Below, one piece after another: positions 1-10,314 of a stretch of 64,000 bases of DNA. Each line of letters starts with the position of its first letter. The stretch's first letter is position 1. The DNA lies in assembly GCF_016834455.1 (NCBI RefSeq), contig NZ_CP069213.1, positions 1,488,501 to 1,552,500 on the forward strand, in the 5' to 3' direction. The notes below the pieces were generated by a model that ran no database searches, was not told the DNA's origin, and worked only from the letters and a program-made list of their open reading frames with translations. Source of the stretch: Shewanella litorisediminis. GTDB taxonomy: Bacteria > Pseudomonadota > Gammaproteobacteria > Enterobacterales > Shewanellaceae. A program made the position numbers and the translations under genes.

Positions 1-243
1 CAGATCGACAGCAACCGCCAGCGCTTCCTGAATGCGTCGATAAAGCACCATCACTACATGGGTGCTGCAGGGAAACATACCTGTGTTGGAAAGTACGCCT
101 TCGGTCTCATCGATAATTGCCCGTTGCCGTGCAACTTCTGTACGCCGCTCGGCCTCTGCGCGTTCCTTTTGCTGCTGAACGACGTTGACTCCAATAATGA
201 GCAGCAACAAGGCCCCACATGCGAGCAGGATCATTAATAACAT
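1..243 (-). CDS. Hypothetical membrane-anchored protein (3' end missing)
   Basis: Open reading frame on the minus strand that runs off the left edge, so only the first 81 codons are visible. The product begins MLLMILLACGALLLLIIGVN, a single hydrophobic segment followed by a charged stretch rich in Q, K, E and R (about residues 23-45) that looks like a short coiled coil. This suggests an N-in, single-pass inner membrane protein with a soluble remainder. It is divergent from cysB. I do not recognise the family and propose no function. The ATG at 241-243 is the first in frame; a second ATG lies three codons further in, and no strong ribosome site separates the two. Confidence 0.55.
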   Translation of the reverse strand, partial: MLLMILLACGALLLLIIGVNVVQQQKERAEAERRTEVARQRAIIDETEGVLSNTGMFPCSTHVVMVLYRRIQEALAVAVDL

Positions 244-367
244 AGGTCGTCCATTATTGTTACAATTCAGCCAATGCTACAATAAATCAATAAACTAGCA
301 TAGATATCTTAGCGCAGCTTGGGGGACATGTCGCTCAAATTGGACGAATGGGTTTTGTTATTCCTGT

Positions 368-396
368 TTGATTTAATTTATTCGGTGTACTATAAC
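368..396 (+). promoter_or_regulatory. Candidate sigma-70 promoter of cysB
   Basis: TTGATT (368-373) and TATAAC (391-396) are separated by 17 bases and lie about 65 bases upstream of the cysB start. The match is good by eye, but no transcript data are available. Confidence 0.4.
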
Positions 397-452
397 CCAT
401 GATTATAGATAGCCTGCTTAAGATTGGCCTCCCGCCCCTTGGGAGTGGCTAA

Positions 453-1436
<984 letters not shown>

Positions 1437-1452
1437 GTTGGTTTACGCCCAT

Positions 1453-1482
1453 AAAAAATCCCGCACGAAGCGGGATTTTTTA
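1453..1482. terminator. Bidirectional intrinsic terminator between cysB and sdaA
   Basis: AATCCCGC/GCGGGATT stem with a short loop, A-run on the left and T-run on the right, so it can serve both convergent genes. Confidence 0.85.
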
Positions 1483-1493
1483 TGGAGTGAGAA

Positions 1494-2870
1494 TTAACAC
1501 TCTACAATATTCACTGCCAGGCCACCCTTGGCGGTTTCCTTGTATTTACTGCGCATATCCCGGCCGGTGTCCATCATGGTTTTAATCACCTTATCAAGGG
1601 ATACCTTGTGATTACCATCGCCACGCAGTGCCAGACGAGAGGCGTTGATAGCCTTTACCGCGCCCATGGCATTTCGCTCGATACAAGGCACCTGTACCAG
1701 GCCACCTACCGGGTCGCAGGTGAGGCCCAGGTTATGCTCCATCCCAATTTCGGCGGCATTTTCAACATGCTCAACCGTGCCACCCATGATTTCAGTCAGC
1801 GCGGCGGCGGCCATGGAGCAGGCGACGCCCACTTCGCCCTGGCAACCTACTTCGGCTCCTGAGATAGAGGCGTTTTTCTTGTAAAGAATGCCAATCGCGG
1901 CGGCAGTCAGGAGGTAGCGGGCGCAGATGTCCATATCCACCTGCTGTACGAAGGTATCAAAGTAACAGAGCACTGCAGGAATAATCCCGGCGGCACCATT
2001 GGTTGGCGCGGTCACTACGCGATCGCCAGCCGCATTTTGCTCGTTAACTGACAGCGCAAACAGGTCTACCCAGTCCATGGCATTGAGTGGGTCGACGTTG
2101 TTGCGACCTTCAGCCTGCAGGCGACGATAGAGTCCAGGGGCACGGCGACGCAGTTTGAGACCGCCCGGAAGCATACCTTCCTTTTTATAACCCTTTTCAA
2201 TACAGGTTTTCATGGTCTGCCAGATATGCCACAGCCGTTCCTTGACGTCCTCTTCGCTGGCCAGTGTCAGCTCGTTTTGCATCATCAGGGATGAAATCGA
2301 CAATCCATTATCTGTACACATCTCCAGCAACTGTTGGGCACTGTTGAAGTCGTAAGGTGCCGCCTTGATTGGGGTGGCGGGTGAGGGGTCTTTGCGCTCG
2401 ATTTGGTCTTCATCCAGCACAAAGCCACCACCCACAGAATAGTAGGTACGCTGATACAGGCACTCACCGCCGGCAAAGGCATAGAGGGTCATGGCGTTGG
2501 CGTGGGCTGGCAGGGTCTTGCGTCTGTGGTAAATGATGCCGTCTTCACGGGTAAATTTGACGGTTTTCCCCTGGGCCAGAGTCAGGGTTTCCTGACTCGA
2601 TACCTGGGCCAGAATGCCATCAATGGCGTCGGTATCAACGGTTTCAGGATCTTCACCCATGAGGCCCAGAATAACGGCTTTACCGGTGCCGTGGCCTTTA
2701 CCGGTTTGGCCCAAAGAGCCAAACAGCTCGGCACGCAGTTCATCGACTTGCGCCAGCATGCCCATGTTTTCGACACGGGCAACAAATTCTTTGCCAGCCT
2801 TCATGGGGCCGACGGTATGTGAACTGGAAGGACCTATTCCAATTTTAAAAATGTCAAATACACTGATCAT
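1494..2870 (-). CDS. sdaA: L-serine ammonia-lyase (iron-sulfur type)
   Basis: Deaminates L-serine to pyruvate and ammonia with a [4Fe-4S] cluster. The 458-residue single-chain form is the usual gammaproteobacterial length and fuses the beta and alpha domains. The N-terminal signature [11 protein letters not shown] is at about residues 13-23. The cluster cysteines are expected among CQGEVGVAC and the later [12 protein letters not shown] segment near residues 340-400, all of which are intact. The product ends AVNIVEC, and a C-terminal Cys is typical of this enzyme family. It is transcribed toward cysB and shares the terminator with it. Confidence 0.95.
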   Translation of the reverse strand: MISVFDIFKIGIGPSSSHTVGPMKAGKEFVARVENMGMLAQVDELRAELFGSLGQTGKGHGTGKAVILGLMGEDPETVDTDAIDGILAQVSSQETLTLAQGKTVKFTREDGIIYHRRKTLPAHANAMTLYAFAGGECLYQRTYYSVGGGFVLDEDQIERKDPSPATPIKAAPYDFNSAQQLLEMCTDNGLSISSLMMQNELTLASEEDVKERLWHIWQTMKTCIEKGYKKEGMLPGGLKLRRRAPGLYRRLQAEGRNNVDPLNAMDWVDLFALSVNEQNAAGDRVVTAPTNGAAGIIPAVLCYFDTFVQQVDMDICARYLLTAAAIGILYKKNASISGAEVGCQGEVGVACSMAAAALTEIMGGTVEHVENAAEIGMEHNLGLTCDPVGGLVQVPCIERNAMGAVKAINASRLALRGDGNHKVSLDKVIKTMMDTGRDMRSKYKETAKGGLAVNIVEC

Positions 2871-3210
2871 AGCTTGGGCCCTGTTAGGATGTAGTTGTTA
2901 TTTTAGTCGTCTGTCCGATGCTTGCTCGCTCACCGGAGTGCTTTGCGGTAACCTCGGCTGGTCCCCTCAGTACTGAGGGCAGCGTCATTCGGGACAATCC
3001 GGCTCCGCAGCCAATAAGTATCCCACAATCCTGAGAGATAGTTTCATTAGTTATTTTTATGCAATCAGGTTCGGATTAATCTGACTAACGTCTGATGTTC
3101 ACGCTGGATTTGGCGTTAAGATAGCGTTATCGCAGAATGGATTTTTACTAATTGTTGATAGGCGTTGTTCAACTGGCCTGATATGTGATGAATTTTTATA
3201 GGGAGAATCT
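2871..3210. other. Intergenic region between divergent sdaA and nagZ
   Basis: 340 bases with no supported gene. It must hold the promoters for sdaA (leftward) and nagZ (rightward). A GGGAG ribosome site sits just before nagZ. I see no confident regulator site. Confidence 0.5.
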
Positions 3211-4236
3211 ATGGGCTTTTTGATGCTTGATATAGCAGGCACCCAACTTGAGCGTGACGAAGAGGCCTTATTGGCTTCCCCCATGACGGGCGGTCTTATT
3301 TTGTTCAGCCGCAACTTTGAAAATCGCGCCCAGTTAAATGCCCTGATAGCGTCTGTCAGACGGGTACGCCCCGACCTCCTTATTGCCGTCGACCACGAAG
3401 GCGGCAGGGTTCAGCGTTTTCGCGAGGGATTCACCCAAATCCCCGCCATGGGAGACATATTACCGGCCGCAGGCCAGGATCTGGCGCTGGCAAAACGCTG
3501 GGCCACTGAGCTGGGCTTTCTGATGGCGGTGGAGCTCCTTGCCAGTGATATCGATTTAAGCTTTGCCCCCGTATTGGATGTTAATGGCGTCAGTGACGTG
3601 ATTGGCAGGCGCGCATTCAGCAGCAATCCAGACGAGATTACCGAGCTTGCTGATGCCTTTATCCGCGGGATGGAAAGCGCCGGCATGAAGGCGGTGGGCA
3701 AACATTTCCCCGGACACGGCAGCGTTAAGGCCGACTCCCACGTGGCCATGCCTGTGGATAGCCGCGAGGCAAGTGAGATCCTCAACCTTGATATGCAGCC
3801 GTTCAAACAGCTGATTGGTGCCCAGCGCCTCGATGGTGTGATGCCAGCCCACGTGGTGTATGACAAACTGTGCCCCAATCCTGCTGGATTTTCGTCTTTC
3901 TGGTTACAGGAGAAACTGAGAGGCGAACTGGGTTTTGACGGCGTGATTTTTTCGGACGATTTGGGCATGGAAGGTGCCGCCTTTGCCGGAGACTATCCCG
4001 CCAGAGCCCATGCAGCGCTGTCGGCAGGTTGTGACATGATTTTGGTCTGTAATAACCGTGAAGGCGCCTTGGCGGTATTGGCAGCTCATGCGTCACTGAA
4101 TGAGAATGATGGCAGGGCGCGTCGTAATGCGGCAGCGCTGAGGCCTGACCCAATCAAAGCCATTAAGGCGTTGGATAACCAAGAACGTTGGGAAAAAGCC
4201 CGTGAGCTTGCCCTGTCCATAGGCTATCAGCCTTAA
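3211..4236 (+). CDS. nagZ: NagZ, cytosolic beta-N-acetylglucosaminidase
   Basis: Glycoside hydrolase family 3 enzyme that removes N-acetylglucosamine from muropeptide fragments during peptidoglycan recycling in the cytoplasm. The 341-residue length is typical. The diagnostic loop KHFPGHG is at residues 164-170 with DSH just after it. The nucleophile motif FSDDLGM lies near 247-253, with the first Asp (about 249) expected to be catalytic. No signal peptide is present, consistent with a cytosolic enzyme. The adjoining ycfP gene repeats the E. coli neighbourhood. The start is supported by a GGGAG site eight bases upstream. Confidence 0.95.
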   Translation: MGFLMLDIAGTQLERDEEALLASPMTGGLILFSRNFENRAQLNALIASVRRVRPDLLIAVDHEGGRVQRFREGFTQIPAMGDILPAAGQDLALAKRWATELGFLMAVELLASDIDLSFAPVLDVNGVSDVIGRRAFSSNPDEITELADAFIRGMESAGMKAVGKHFPGHGSVKADSHVAMPVDSREASEILNLDMQPFKQLIGAQRLDGVMPAHVVYDKLCPNPAGFSSFWLQEKLRGELGFDGVIFSDDLGMEGAAFAGDYPARAHAALSAGCDMILVCNNREGALAVLAAHASLNENDGRARRNAAALRPDPIKAIKALDNQERWEKARELALSIGYQP

Positions 4237-4261
4237 TTCTGTCCGTCTAAGTTCGCAAAGT

Positions 4262-4286
4262 TTGCGCATTATTTGATGATGCGCAA
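4262..4286 (+). other. Hairpin between nagZ and ycfP
   Basis: Perfect 8-bp arms TTGCGCAT/ATGCGCAA with a 9-base loop, followed by a weak T-rich stretch. It may be a leaky terminator or an attenuating hairpin between the two genes. Confidence 0.4.
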
Positions 4287-4344
4287 GCTTTTCTGCCCCT
4301 TGCCCTGTTAGGGTTTAGCTATCACAGCACAGTGGGCTTTTCTG

Positions 4345-4887
4345 ATGATCCTCTATTTCCACGGTTTTGACTCCACCAGTCCCGGCAACCACGAAAAAAT
4401 GCGCCAGTTGCGATTTATCGATACTGATGTGCGCCTGATTAGCTATTCCACCGAGCATCCCAGATACGACATGCAGCAGATGCTGAATGATGTTGCCCGT
4501 GAACTGGCTGACGTAGATAAGCAACAGGTCATCGCCCTGGGTGTTGGGTTGGGGGCGTTTTGGGCCGAACGTATTGGCTTTTTGAACGGCATCCGTGCGG
4601 TGCTGATTAATCCCAACCTTACGCCTGAGCACAACATGGTGGGGCGCATCGACAGACCAGAGGAATATGCCGATATCGCGGCCAAGTGTGTTACTGAGTT
4701 TCGTAAGAAGAATCAGGGGCGCTGCCTGTGTATTCTTTCACGCCGTGACGAAGTGCTCGACAGCAAGGTGGCGTCTGCCACCTTGTCTCCCTTTTATCCC
4801 ATCGTTTGGGATGATGAACAGCCCCATAAATTCCCGGAGCTTGGCAGCCACCTGCCGACCATAAAAGCCTTTATGACTGCGCCTTGA
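4345..4887 (+). CDS. ycfP: YcfP family protein (UPF0227, alpha/beta-hydrolase fold)
   Basis: 180 residues, collinear with E. coli YcfP ([10 protein letters not shown], then [20 protein letters not shown]). It belongs to the alpha/beta-hydrolase fold (HGFDS resembles an oxyanion turn), but the place where a nucleophile elbow would sit reads GVGLGAF without a serine, as in the E. coli protein. Ordinary hydrolase activity is therefore not implied. The biochemical role is not established to my knowledge. It lies downstream of nagZ in the same orientation, as in E. coli. Confidence 0.85.
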   Translation: MILYFHGFDSTSPGNHEKMRQLRFIDTDVRLISYSTEHPRYDMQQMLNDVARELADVDKQQVIALGVGLGAFWAERIGFLNGIRAVLINPNLTPEHNMVGRIDRPEEYADIAAKCVTEFRKKNQGRCLCILSRRDEVLDSKVASATLSPFYPIVWDDEQPHKFPELGSHLPTIKAFMTAP

Positions 4888-5057
4888 TCCCGGGCCTCGC
4901 TCTTAAATTCGTTTTCGCGACATCTCAGGTCTCTGGCTGAGTATCGGCCGATTTCAGGGGCGCAGCACCTGAGCCTGAAATGCATGGCTTAAATAGAACT
5001 TCCGTACCATATCACGCAGCCAAAATACAGTACGCGGTCTTGATAAAAGCGCTTTCA

Positions 5058-5077
5058 TTTGTGATGTGCGTCACAAG
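5058..5077. promoter_or_regulatory. Candidate CRP binding site
   Basis: TGTGA-TGTGCG-TCACA is a perfect match to the CRP half-sites with six-base spacing (core 5060-5075). It lies in a gene-free region about 85 bases before the proposed small RNA start and 270 bases before the acylphosphatase gene. Confidence 0.6.
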
Positions 5078-5145
5078 TTAAAGCATTTTTATCGTTGAGG
5101 GGGATCCTGGCATTGAAAATTCACGGTCAGGCGGTAGAGTGTCGG

Positions 5146-5263
5146 CCTTTCCTGATGCGGTTGTAACAATTCGTATCAATGAAAGCACTTTGGTCCCAAG
5201 GGACCAACCGATTGCGTATGTCGCCCGATGCAGCTAACAGCCGTTTTGTTAGCTGTTTTTTTT
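5146..5263 (+). ncRNA. Candidate small RNA, possibly CRP-controlled
   Basis: A gene-free stretch that ends in a strong intrinsic terminator (5231-5263). It contains a perfect 18-base palindrome, TTGGTCCCAAGGGACCAA, at 5190-5207, which would form a tight hairpin or could be a protein operator. A loose promoter (TTGAAA at 5114, TAGAGT at 5135, short 15-base spacer) lies between the CRP-type site and this stretch. The start is only a guess. The alternative is that it is the 3' untranslated end of the nagZ-ycfP transcript, since no terminator is visible just after ycfP. It does not resemble Spot 42 or CyaR by eye. Confidence 0.35.
5231..5263 (+). terminator. Intrinsic terminator in gene-free region
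   Basis: Stem CAGCTAACA/TGTTAGCTG followed by eight T residues. It ends whatever transcript crosses 5.1-5.2 kb: a small RNA or the ycfP mRNA tail. Confidence 0.85.
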
Positions 5264-5347
5264 GCTCCTCATAAAATTCCGCTTCAATTTTCCTTGTTCC
5301 AATTGATGTCGTATGCTCATTACACAATCACTTAGGTGGAGGTCCAC

Positions 5348-5623
5348 ATGAGGCGTGTGCTGATTCGGGTGAAAGGCAAGGTGCAGGGCGTATGTTTCAG
5401 GCGGTTTGCCCTGGAGCGGGCGAGGGAGCTGGGAGTCACAGGATATGTGACCAATATGGATGATGGCTCAGTACAAATTCTGGCTCAGGGAAGTGCGCCT
5501 TTGGTGGAGAAACTCATCGATTGGTGCTGGGAAGGTTCGCCTGCCGCCAGCGTCAACGCAGTCGAAGTCAATGAAGACGAGGCAGATGAAATCTACCTCG
5601 ACTTCTCAATCACTCAATCCTGA
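5348..5623 (+). CDS. yccX: Acylphosphatase
   Basis: Small cytoplasmic enzyme that hydrolyses acyl phosphates. 91 residues, the normal size. The first signature GKVQGVCFR carries the substrate-binding Arg, and GYVTNMDDGSV carries the catalytic Asn. The ATG at 5348 is chosen over the in-frame GTG at 5336 because the GGTGGAGG ribosome site lies between them and is correctly spaced for the ATG. The 3' end overlaps the convergent csiV gene by 10 bases. Confidence 0.92.
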   Translation: MRRVLIRVKGKVQGVCFRRFALERARELGVTGYVTNMDDGSVQILAQGSAPLVEKLIDWCWEGSPAASVNAVEVNEDEADEIYLDFSITQS

Positions 5624-6780
5624 GTCTGCTGATTTATCACGTCTGCCTCGGGGGTATCATCCCCCTCGGGTTCTGCTGCTGGCTCTTCCACATCCACGGC
5701 GCCAGTGGGCTGCGCCATCTTGCGGATTTGGATAACCATACCAAGTTTGGGATGGTCGAAGTAATGCACCTGTCCGCTACGGACCCGTCGGTTCTGGGTC
5801 AGCGGGATTGCAAACAGGAAAGGCTGCTCTTCAAATGCTATTTGCTGGCCGCTCTTTGTGGCCGAAGCACCTGCTGCCAGGGTGTCGCTTTGGCTCGAAG
5901 CCAGCAGTTCTTGCTCAACCGCTACCTTACGGGTTCCCGGGGTTCTTAACACCAAATCGGACTCAATATAGAGATAGTGACTCAGATAAATATTGATCAG
6001 GCCGTCCAGTTGCCACACCGGATCTGGTGTTTTGTGCCGAAATACCGTACCGCTGGACAGGCCATTATCAGTCTGCAGCTGGCCGTATGTCCCACCTGAG
6101 GCATCAGATGCAATCAGGGCCTGAGAATCGCCGCTGTTTGACCCGGCAGTGTCTTGCGTCATGTCGGACGTAATCGTCAGCCCAAAGGCATTGCTGCTTT
6201 CTCCGGCTTCCATCACAGGGTCCTGCGCGGGCCTCAATGTGCCCATGGCGGTAAAACGGTCGGCAAAGTTCTCTCCACCGAACAGGCGAATCGGTGTGGA
6301 GGCGTGTCTGGGTTGCATCGCCTGCTGCCAGCTCATATGGAGCAGTGGCGTGATACCGGATTCCCGGGAGAGCTGACGCACAGCATCATTGAATTGCAGT
6401 TTGGTGCTATCCATCAGAAGGGCACCGGCACCGGGTTCAGCCGCCCGCTGAGATGGTGCCACTACCTTTACCGGCATTGGGCTTGGGTAACTTGGCGTAA
6501 CACTGGTTATCTGCATATCCATGGCATCGCAACGCAGGCTGTCGACGATACGCTCTTCCTCTGAACAGGGCACCAAAGATGCATCCCTTGGCACCAGCAC
6601 AGGGCTGATAAGATCCCGTCCCTTGGCGAAGGCTGGCAGCCGGGTTTGCTCTGGCCACTCCTCGGCGCTGGGCTGATTGCGCTCGAACAGGAACACTTCG
6701 ACCTCAAACCAGGACTCGGCCATGGCCTGACTCAGGGGCAGCAAACAAAAAGCTGCGCTCATCGCAAGTTTGCGGATCAT
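5614..6780 (-). CDS. csiV: CsiV-like peptidoglycan-binding protein
   Basis: 388 residues starting with a signal peptide (MIRKLAMSAAF, cleavage expected after SQAMA) followed by ESWFEVEVFLFER, the hallmark start of the CsiV (formerly DUF2803) family. In Vibrio cholerae CsiV is a periplasmic protein that binds peptidoglycan and supports LpoA/PBP1A; here that role is inferred from family membership. The mid-region is low complexity (many S, D, G, Q), and the C-terminus contains IPLTQNRRVRSGQVHYFDHPKLG split over two conserved blocks. The ATG overlaps the mfd stop codon by one base (TAATG), implying translational coupling. An upstream in-frame extension into mfd is rejected because the signal peptide starts at this ATG. 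Confidence 0.8.
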   Translation of the reverse strand: MIRKLAMSAAFCLLPLSQAMAESWFEVEVFLFERNQPSAEEWPEQTRLPAFAKGRDLISPVLVPRDASLVPCSEEERIVDSLRCDAMDMQITSVTPSYPSPMPVKVVAPSQRAAEPGAGALLMDSTKLQFNDAVRQLSRESGITPLLHMSWQQAMQPRHASTPIRLFGGENFADRFTAMGTLRPAQDPVMEAGESSNAFGLTITSDMTQDTAGSNSGDSQALIASDASGGTYGQLQTDNGLSSGTVFRHKTPDPVWQLDGLINIYLSHYLYIESDLVLRTPGTRKVAVEQELLASSQSDTLAAGASATKSGQQIAFEEQPFLFAIPLTQNRRVRSGQVHYFDHPKLGMVIQIRKMAQPTGAVDVEEPAAEPEGDDTPEADVINQQTQD

Positions 6781-9700
6781 TATTTTCCTTCTCCAACGCT
6801 GTGTTGTTCGAGCTGCTCCAGCAGCAGTTCCAGTAGGTCCAACCGTTCCTTGGCGGTTTCGCAAGGCAGGGTGAACCTGAGTTTATTGGGGCCGTCCATA
6901 CGATAGACTTGGGGCTGTGACGAAAGCAAGCCGATGATAAAGCCGGGGTCGACCCTGTGCTCTTCACCAAACTCGATACTGCCGCCGCGGGCGTGCATCT
7001 CAATTTTACTGGCGCCCAGTCGGGTGGCCCTGTGCTTTTGTACTGTCATGGTTAACAGGTTGCGCGTGGCGTCAGGCAATAATCCGAAGCGGTCGATAAG
7101 TTCAACCTTCATTTCGTCCACGGCTTTTTCAGTGTCGCAGCCCGCTATCCGCTTATAGAGCGACAGTCGCATATTCACATCGCTTACGTAATCGTCGGGC
7201 AGAAGGGCCGGGATCCGCAAGTCGATTTCACACTGAGCGCCCAGCATTTGCCTCAGCGACGGCTCTTTGCCCTGCTTGAGTGCCTTTACCGCCCCTTCCA
7301 GCATTTCCATATAGAGACTGAAACCTATCTTGGAAATGTGGCCGCTTTGTTCATCACCCAGGAGTTCTCCGGCGCCGCGGATTTCCAGATCCTGGGTGGC
7401 GAGCATAAAACCTGCGCCCAAATCTTCCAACGCATCAATGGCCTCGAGCCGTTTGCGGGCATCCACCGTCATCAGTTTGGGATGGGGCGTCATCAAATAG
7501 GCATAGGCCTGGTGATGGGAGCGCCCAACACGGCCCCGCAACTGGTGCAGCTGCGCCAGGCCAAAGTGGTCGGCCCTGTCTATCAAGATGGTATTGGCAC
7601 TGGGGACGTCGATGCCCGTTTCTATGATGGTGGTACACACCAGCACGTTAAAGCGCTGGTGGTAAAAGTCCGACATCACCCGTTCCAGCTCGCGCTCGCG
7701 CATCTGTCCGTGGGCGGTGACGACCCGCGCCTCGGGCAGCAGTTCTCGAATATCCTGAGCAGCCTTTTCGATGGTTTCGACCTGATTGTGCAGATAATAC
7801 ACCTGACCACCGCGCAGAATTTCCCGCAGTATCGCCTCGCGCACCGTGGCCTTGTCGTATTCCCTCACAAAGGTTTTCACCGCCAGACGCTTGGCCGGTG
7901 GGGTGGCGATAATAGACAGGTCACGCATGCCTGACATGGCCATGTTCAGGGTACGGGGAATGGGTGTGGCGGTCAGGGTCAGAATATCCACATTGGCGCG
8001 CATGGCCTTGATACGTTCTTTCTGGCGGACCCCAAACCTGTGCTCTTCGTCGATGATAAGCAGACCGAGAGATTCAAAGTTCAGCTCGGTATTCAAAAGC
8101 TTGTGCGTGCCAATTACGATATCGACCTTGCCTTCACCCATGGCCGACAGTACCGCCTGCTGCTCTTTGGCAGTTCTGAAGCGCGACATCACTTCAATGC
8201 GCACTGGCCAATCGGCGAAGCGGTCTTTAAAGTTTTCAAAATGCTGCTGCGCCAACAGTGTCGTGGGAACCAATACCACCACCTGCTTTCCGCTGGATAC
8301 CGCAAGGAAGGCCGCACGCATGGCCACTTCGGTTTTACCAAAGCCCACATCACCACACACCAGTCGGTCCATGGCCTTGGGCTGGCACATATCGTCGATA
8401 ACCGCCTTGATGGCAGTTTCCTGATCCACGGTTTCCTCAAAGGGGAAGCCCTGGGCAAACTGCGCGTATTCGGCTTCATCCAGGGTGCAGGGCTCCCCGG
8501 GACGGGCCTCGCGGCGGGCATAAACGTCCAAAAGCTCTGCCGCCACATCGCGGATTTTTTCGATGGCCTTGCGCTTGGCCTTGCTCCAGCTTTCGTTACC
8601 GAGGCGATTGAGCGGCGCACTGTCATCGTTGCCCACCGCAAAACGGCTGATAAGGTGCAGTGCCGATACAGGCACATAAAGCTTGTCGCCGCCGGCATAC
8701 TCGAGTTTGAGGTACTCGGCTACCAGGCCTCCCGTGTCGAGGGTTTCCAATCCCTGATACAGGCCCACACCGTGTTCAAGGTGTACCACCGGCTGGCCAA
8801 CCTTGAGCTCGGCCAGGTTTTTGATGAGCACATCCTGACTGAGCTGGCGCTGTTTGTCCCGGCGTCTCTCCTGTGAAACCCGCTCACCGAAAAGCTCGGT
8901 TTCGCAGACCACGGCTACCTGGGATTTACCGATTTTCAGCTGACAGCCCATGGACAGCGGTGCCACTATCAGGCCGTGGTGGCTGTCTGATGCGAGAAAC
9001 TCATCCAGATGGCTGAAAAGCTTTGGCTTCAGGCTGGCTTTGCCCAGGAGATCCAGCAGTGCTTCCCGGCGGCCTTCCGATTCGGCAACAAAGGCGATGC
9101 GCTGGCCCGCCTGCGCCCAATGCGCAAGGGATTCAAGCGGCTGCTTGAGTTTGTGATTGGCCCGGATGTCGGGCAGGGGGGCGGCATCCAGGGATTTATC
9201 GCCTTCGTCGCCGGACAAATCAATTCTCGGATACTGTTTGAAGCGGGCAAACAGCTCTTCCGTTGTCTGGTACAGCGTCTTGGGCGGCAACAAGGGCCGC
9301 AGCGGGTCAACCCGCCGGTCTTCATAGCGGCTGTGGATTTCACTCAGGTGATGTTCCGCCGCCTGATGCAGGGCGCCTGTGGTGATGATTTGCAGCTCGT
9401 CCGGCAGATAATCGAACAGGGTCGCGGTGTCATCAAAAAACAGCGGCAGGTAGTTTTCAATGCCCGCGGGCATCAGATTGCGGCTGACCAACTGGTATAC
9501 AGACTCGGCCGCGTTGGTCACTGTCTCAAAGGTGCGGCGGTATCGCTGGCGAAACCCTTCGATGGCCTGGCTGTCGGTGGGAAACTCCCTTGCCGGCAGC
9601 ATGCGGATACTGTCAACTTCGCCGCTGGAGCGCTGAGTCTCAGGGTCGAAATGGCGAATCGACTCCACTTCATCGTCGAAGAGCTCAATTCGCAGTGGCT

Positions 9701-10247
9701 CCCGGGCGCCGCTGGGGAAAATATCGAGAATCGAGCCACGGATGGCAAACTCACCGTGCTCATAAACCTGCTCAACCAGGTGATAGCCGGTGTCTGTCAG
9801 ATGCTGACGCATCTGCTGCAGCTGATAACGGTCACCTTTTTTAAGAATAAGTACATTGGCCGCCAAAAACGCTTTGGGAGGCAAACGCACCATCAGAGTT
9901 GTCAGGGGCACTATCACTAAACGCCCCTGGCCCCGCTCCAGATTGGAGAGGGTTTCGAGCCGCTGGGAAATCAGGTCCTGGTGGGGCGAAAAGCTGTCGT
10001 AGGGCAGTGTTTCCCTGTCGGGAAACAGGCAAATGTCGATACCACGGGGCTTAAGCAAGTAACCTAGCTCTGCCTCCAGCACCAGGGCTGTGGGGGTATC
10101 GCTGGTGACTATCAGGGTGGTACCCGCGTAACTGCAGGTCATTTCGGCCAGTGTCAGGGCGCGGGCAACGCCGCCAGGCAGCCTGACAGCAGACACCCGG
10201 CCTTTGGCCGGAGTCTTGGGAAGACGGTCTACCGTAAATGAGCTCAT
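6780..10247 (-). CDS. mfd: Mfd, transcription-repair coupling factor
   Basis: Large (1155 residues) DNA translocase that removes RNA polymerase stalled at lesions and recruits UvrA. The parts are in standard order: an N-terminal UvrB-like module, an RNA polymerase-interacting Tudor-like domain (around LEHGVGLYQGLE), a RecG-like superfamily 2 motor with Walker A GDVGFGKTEVA and the DEEH box (IIDEEHRFGVRQKER), and a C-terminal TRCF domain. Length and motifs are complete, with no sign of damage. It forms a two-gene unit with csiV. Confidence 0.97.
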   Translation of the reverse strand: MSSFTVDRLPKTPAKGRVSAVRLPGGVARALTLAEMTCSYAGTTLIVTSDTPTALVLEAELGYLLKPRGIDICLFPDRETLPYDSFSPHQDLISQRLETLSNLERGQGRLVIVPLTTLMVRLPPKAFLAANVLILKKGDRYQLQQMRQHLTDTGYHLVEQVYEHGEFAIRGSILDIFPSGAREPLRIELFDDEVESIRHFDPETQRSSGEVDSIRMLPAREFPTDSQAIEGFRQRYRRTFETVTNAAESVYQLVSRNLMPAGIENYLPLFFDDTATLFDYLPDELQIITTGALHQAAEHHLSEIHSRYEDRRVDPLRPLLPPKTLYQTTEELFARFKQYPRIDLSGDEGDKSLDAAPLPDIRANHKLKQPLESLAHWAQAGQRIAFVAESEGRREALLDLLGKASLKPKLFSHLDEFLASDSHHGLIVAPLSMGCQLKIGKSQVAVVCETELFGERVSQERRRDKQRQLSQDVLIKNLAELKVGQPVVHLEHGVGLYQGLETLDTGGLVAEYLKLEYAGGDKLYVPVSALHLISRFAVGNDDSAPLNRLGNESWSKAKRKAIEKIRDVAAELLDVYARREARPGEPCTLDEAEYAQFAQGFPFEETVDQETAIKAVIDDMCQPKAMDRLVCGDVGFGKTEVAMRAAFLAVSSGKQVVVLVPTTLLAQQHFENFKDRFADWPVRIEVMSRFRTAKEQQAVLSAMGEGKVDIVIGTHKLLNTELNFESLGLLIIDEEHRFGVRQKERIKAMRANVDILTLTATPIPRTLNMAMSGMRDLSIIATPPAKRLAVKTFVREYDKATVREAILREILRGGQVYYLHNQVETIEKAAQDIRELLPEARVVTAHGQMRERELERVMSDFYHQRFNVLVCTTIIETGIDVPSANTILIDRADHFGLAQLHQLRGRVGRSHHQAYAYLMTPHPKLMTVDARKRLEAIDALEDLGAGFMLATQDLEIRGAGELLGDEQSGHISKIGFSLYMEMLEGAVKALKQGKEPSLRQMLGAQCEIDLRIPALLPDDYVSDVNMRLSLYKRIAGCDTEKAVDEMKVELIDRFGLLPDATRNLLTMTVQKHRATRLGASKIEMHARGGSIEFGEEHRVDPGFIIGLLSSQPQVYRMDGPNKLRFTLPCETAKERLDLLELLLEQLEQHSVGEGK

Positions 10248-10314
10248 TCGGATTGGATTGCCGGTTTTTTGCGAAAAATCAGGCGCTCATTGTAGAGGCA
10301 AGCACTAAGACTTG

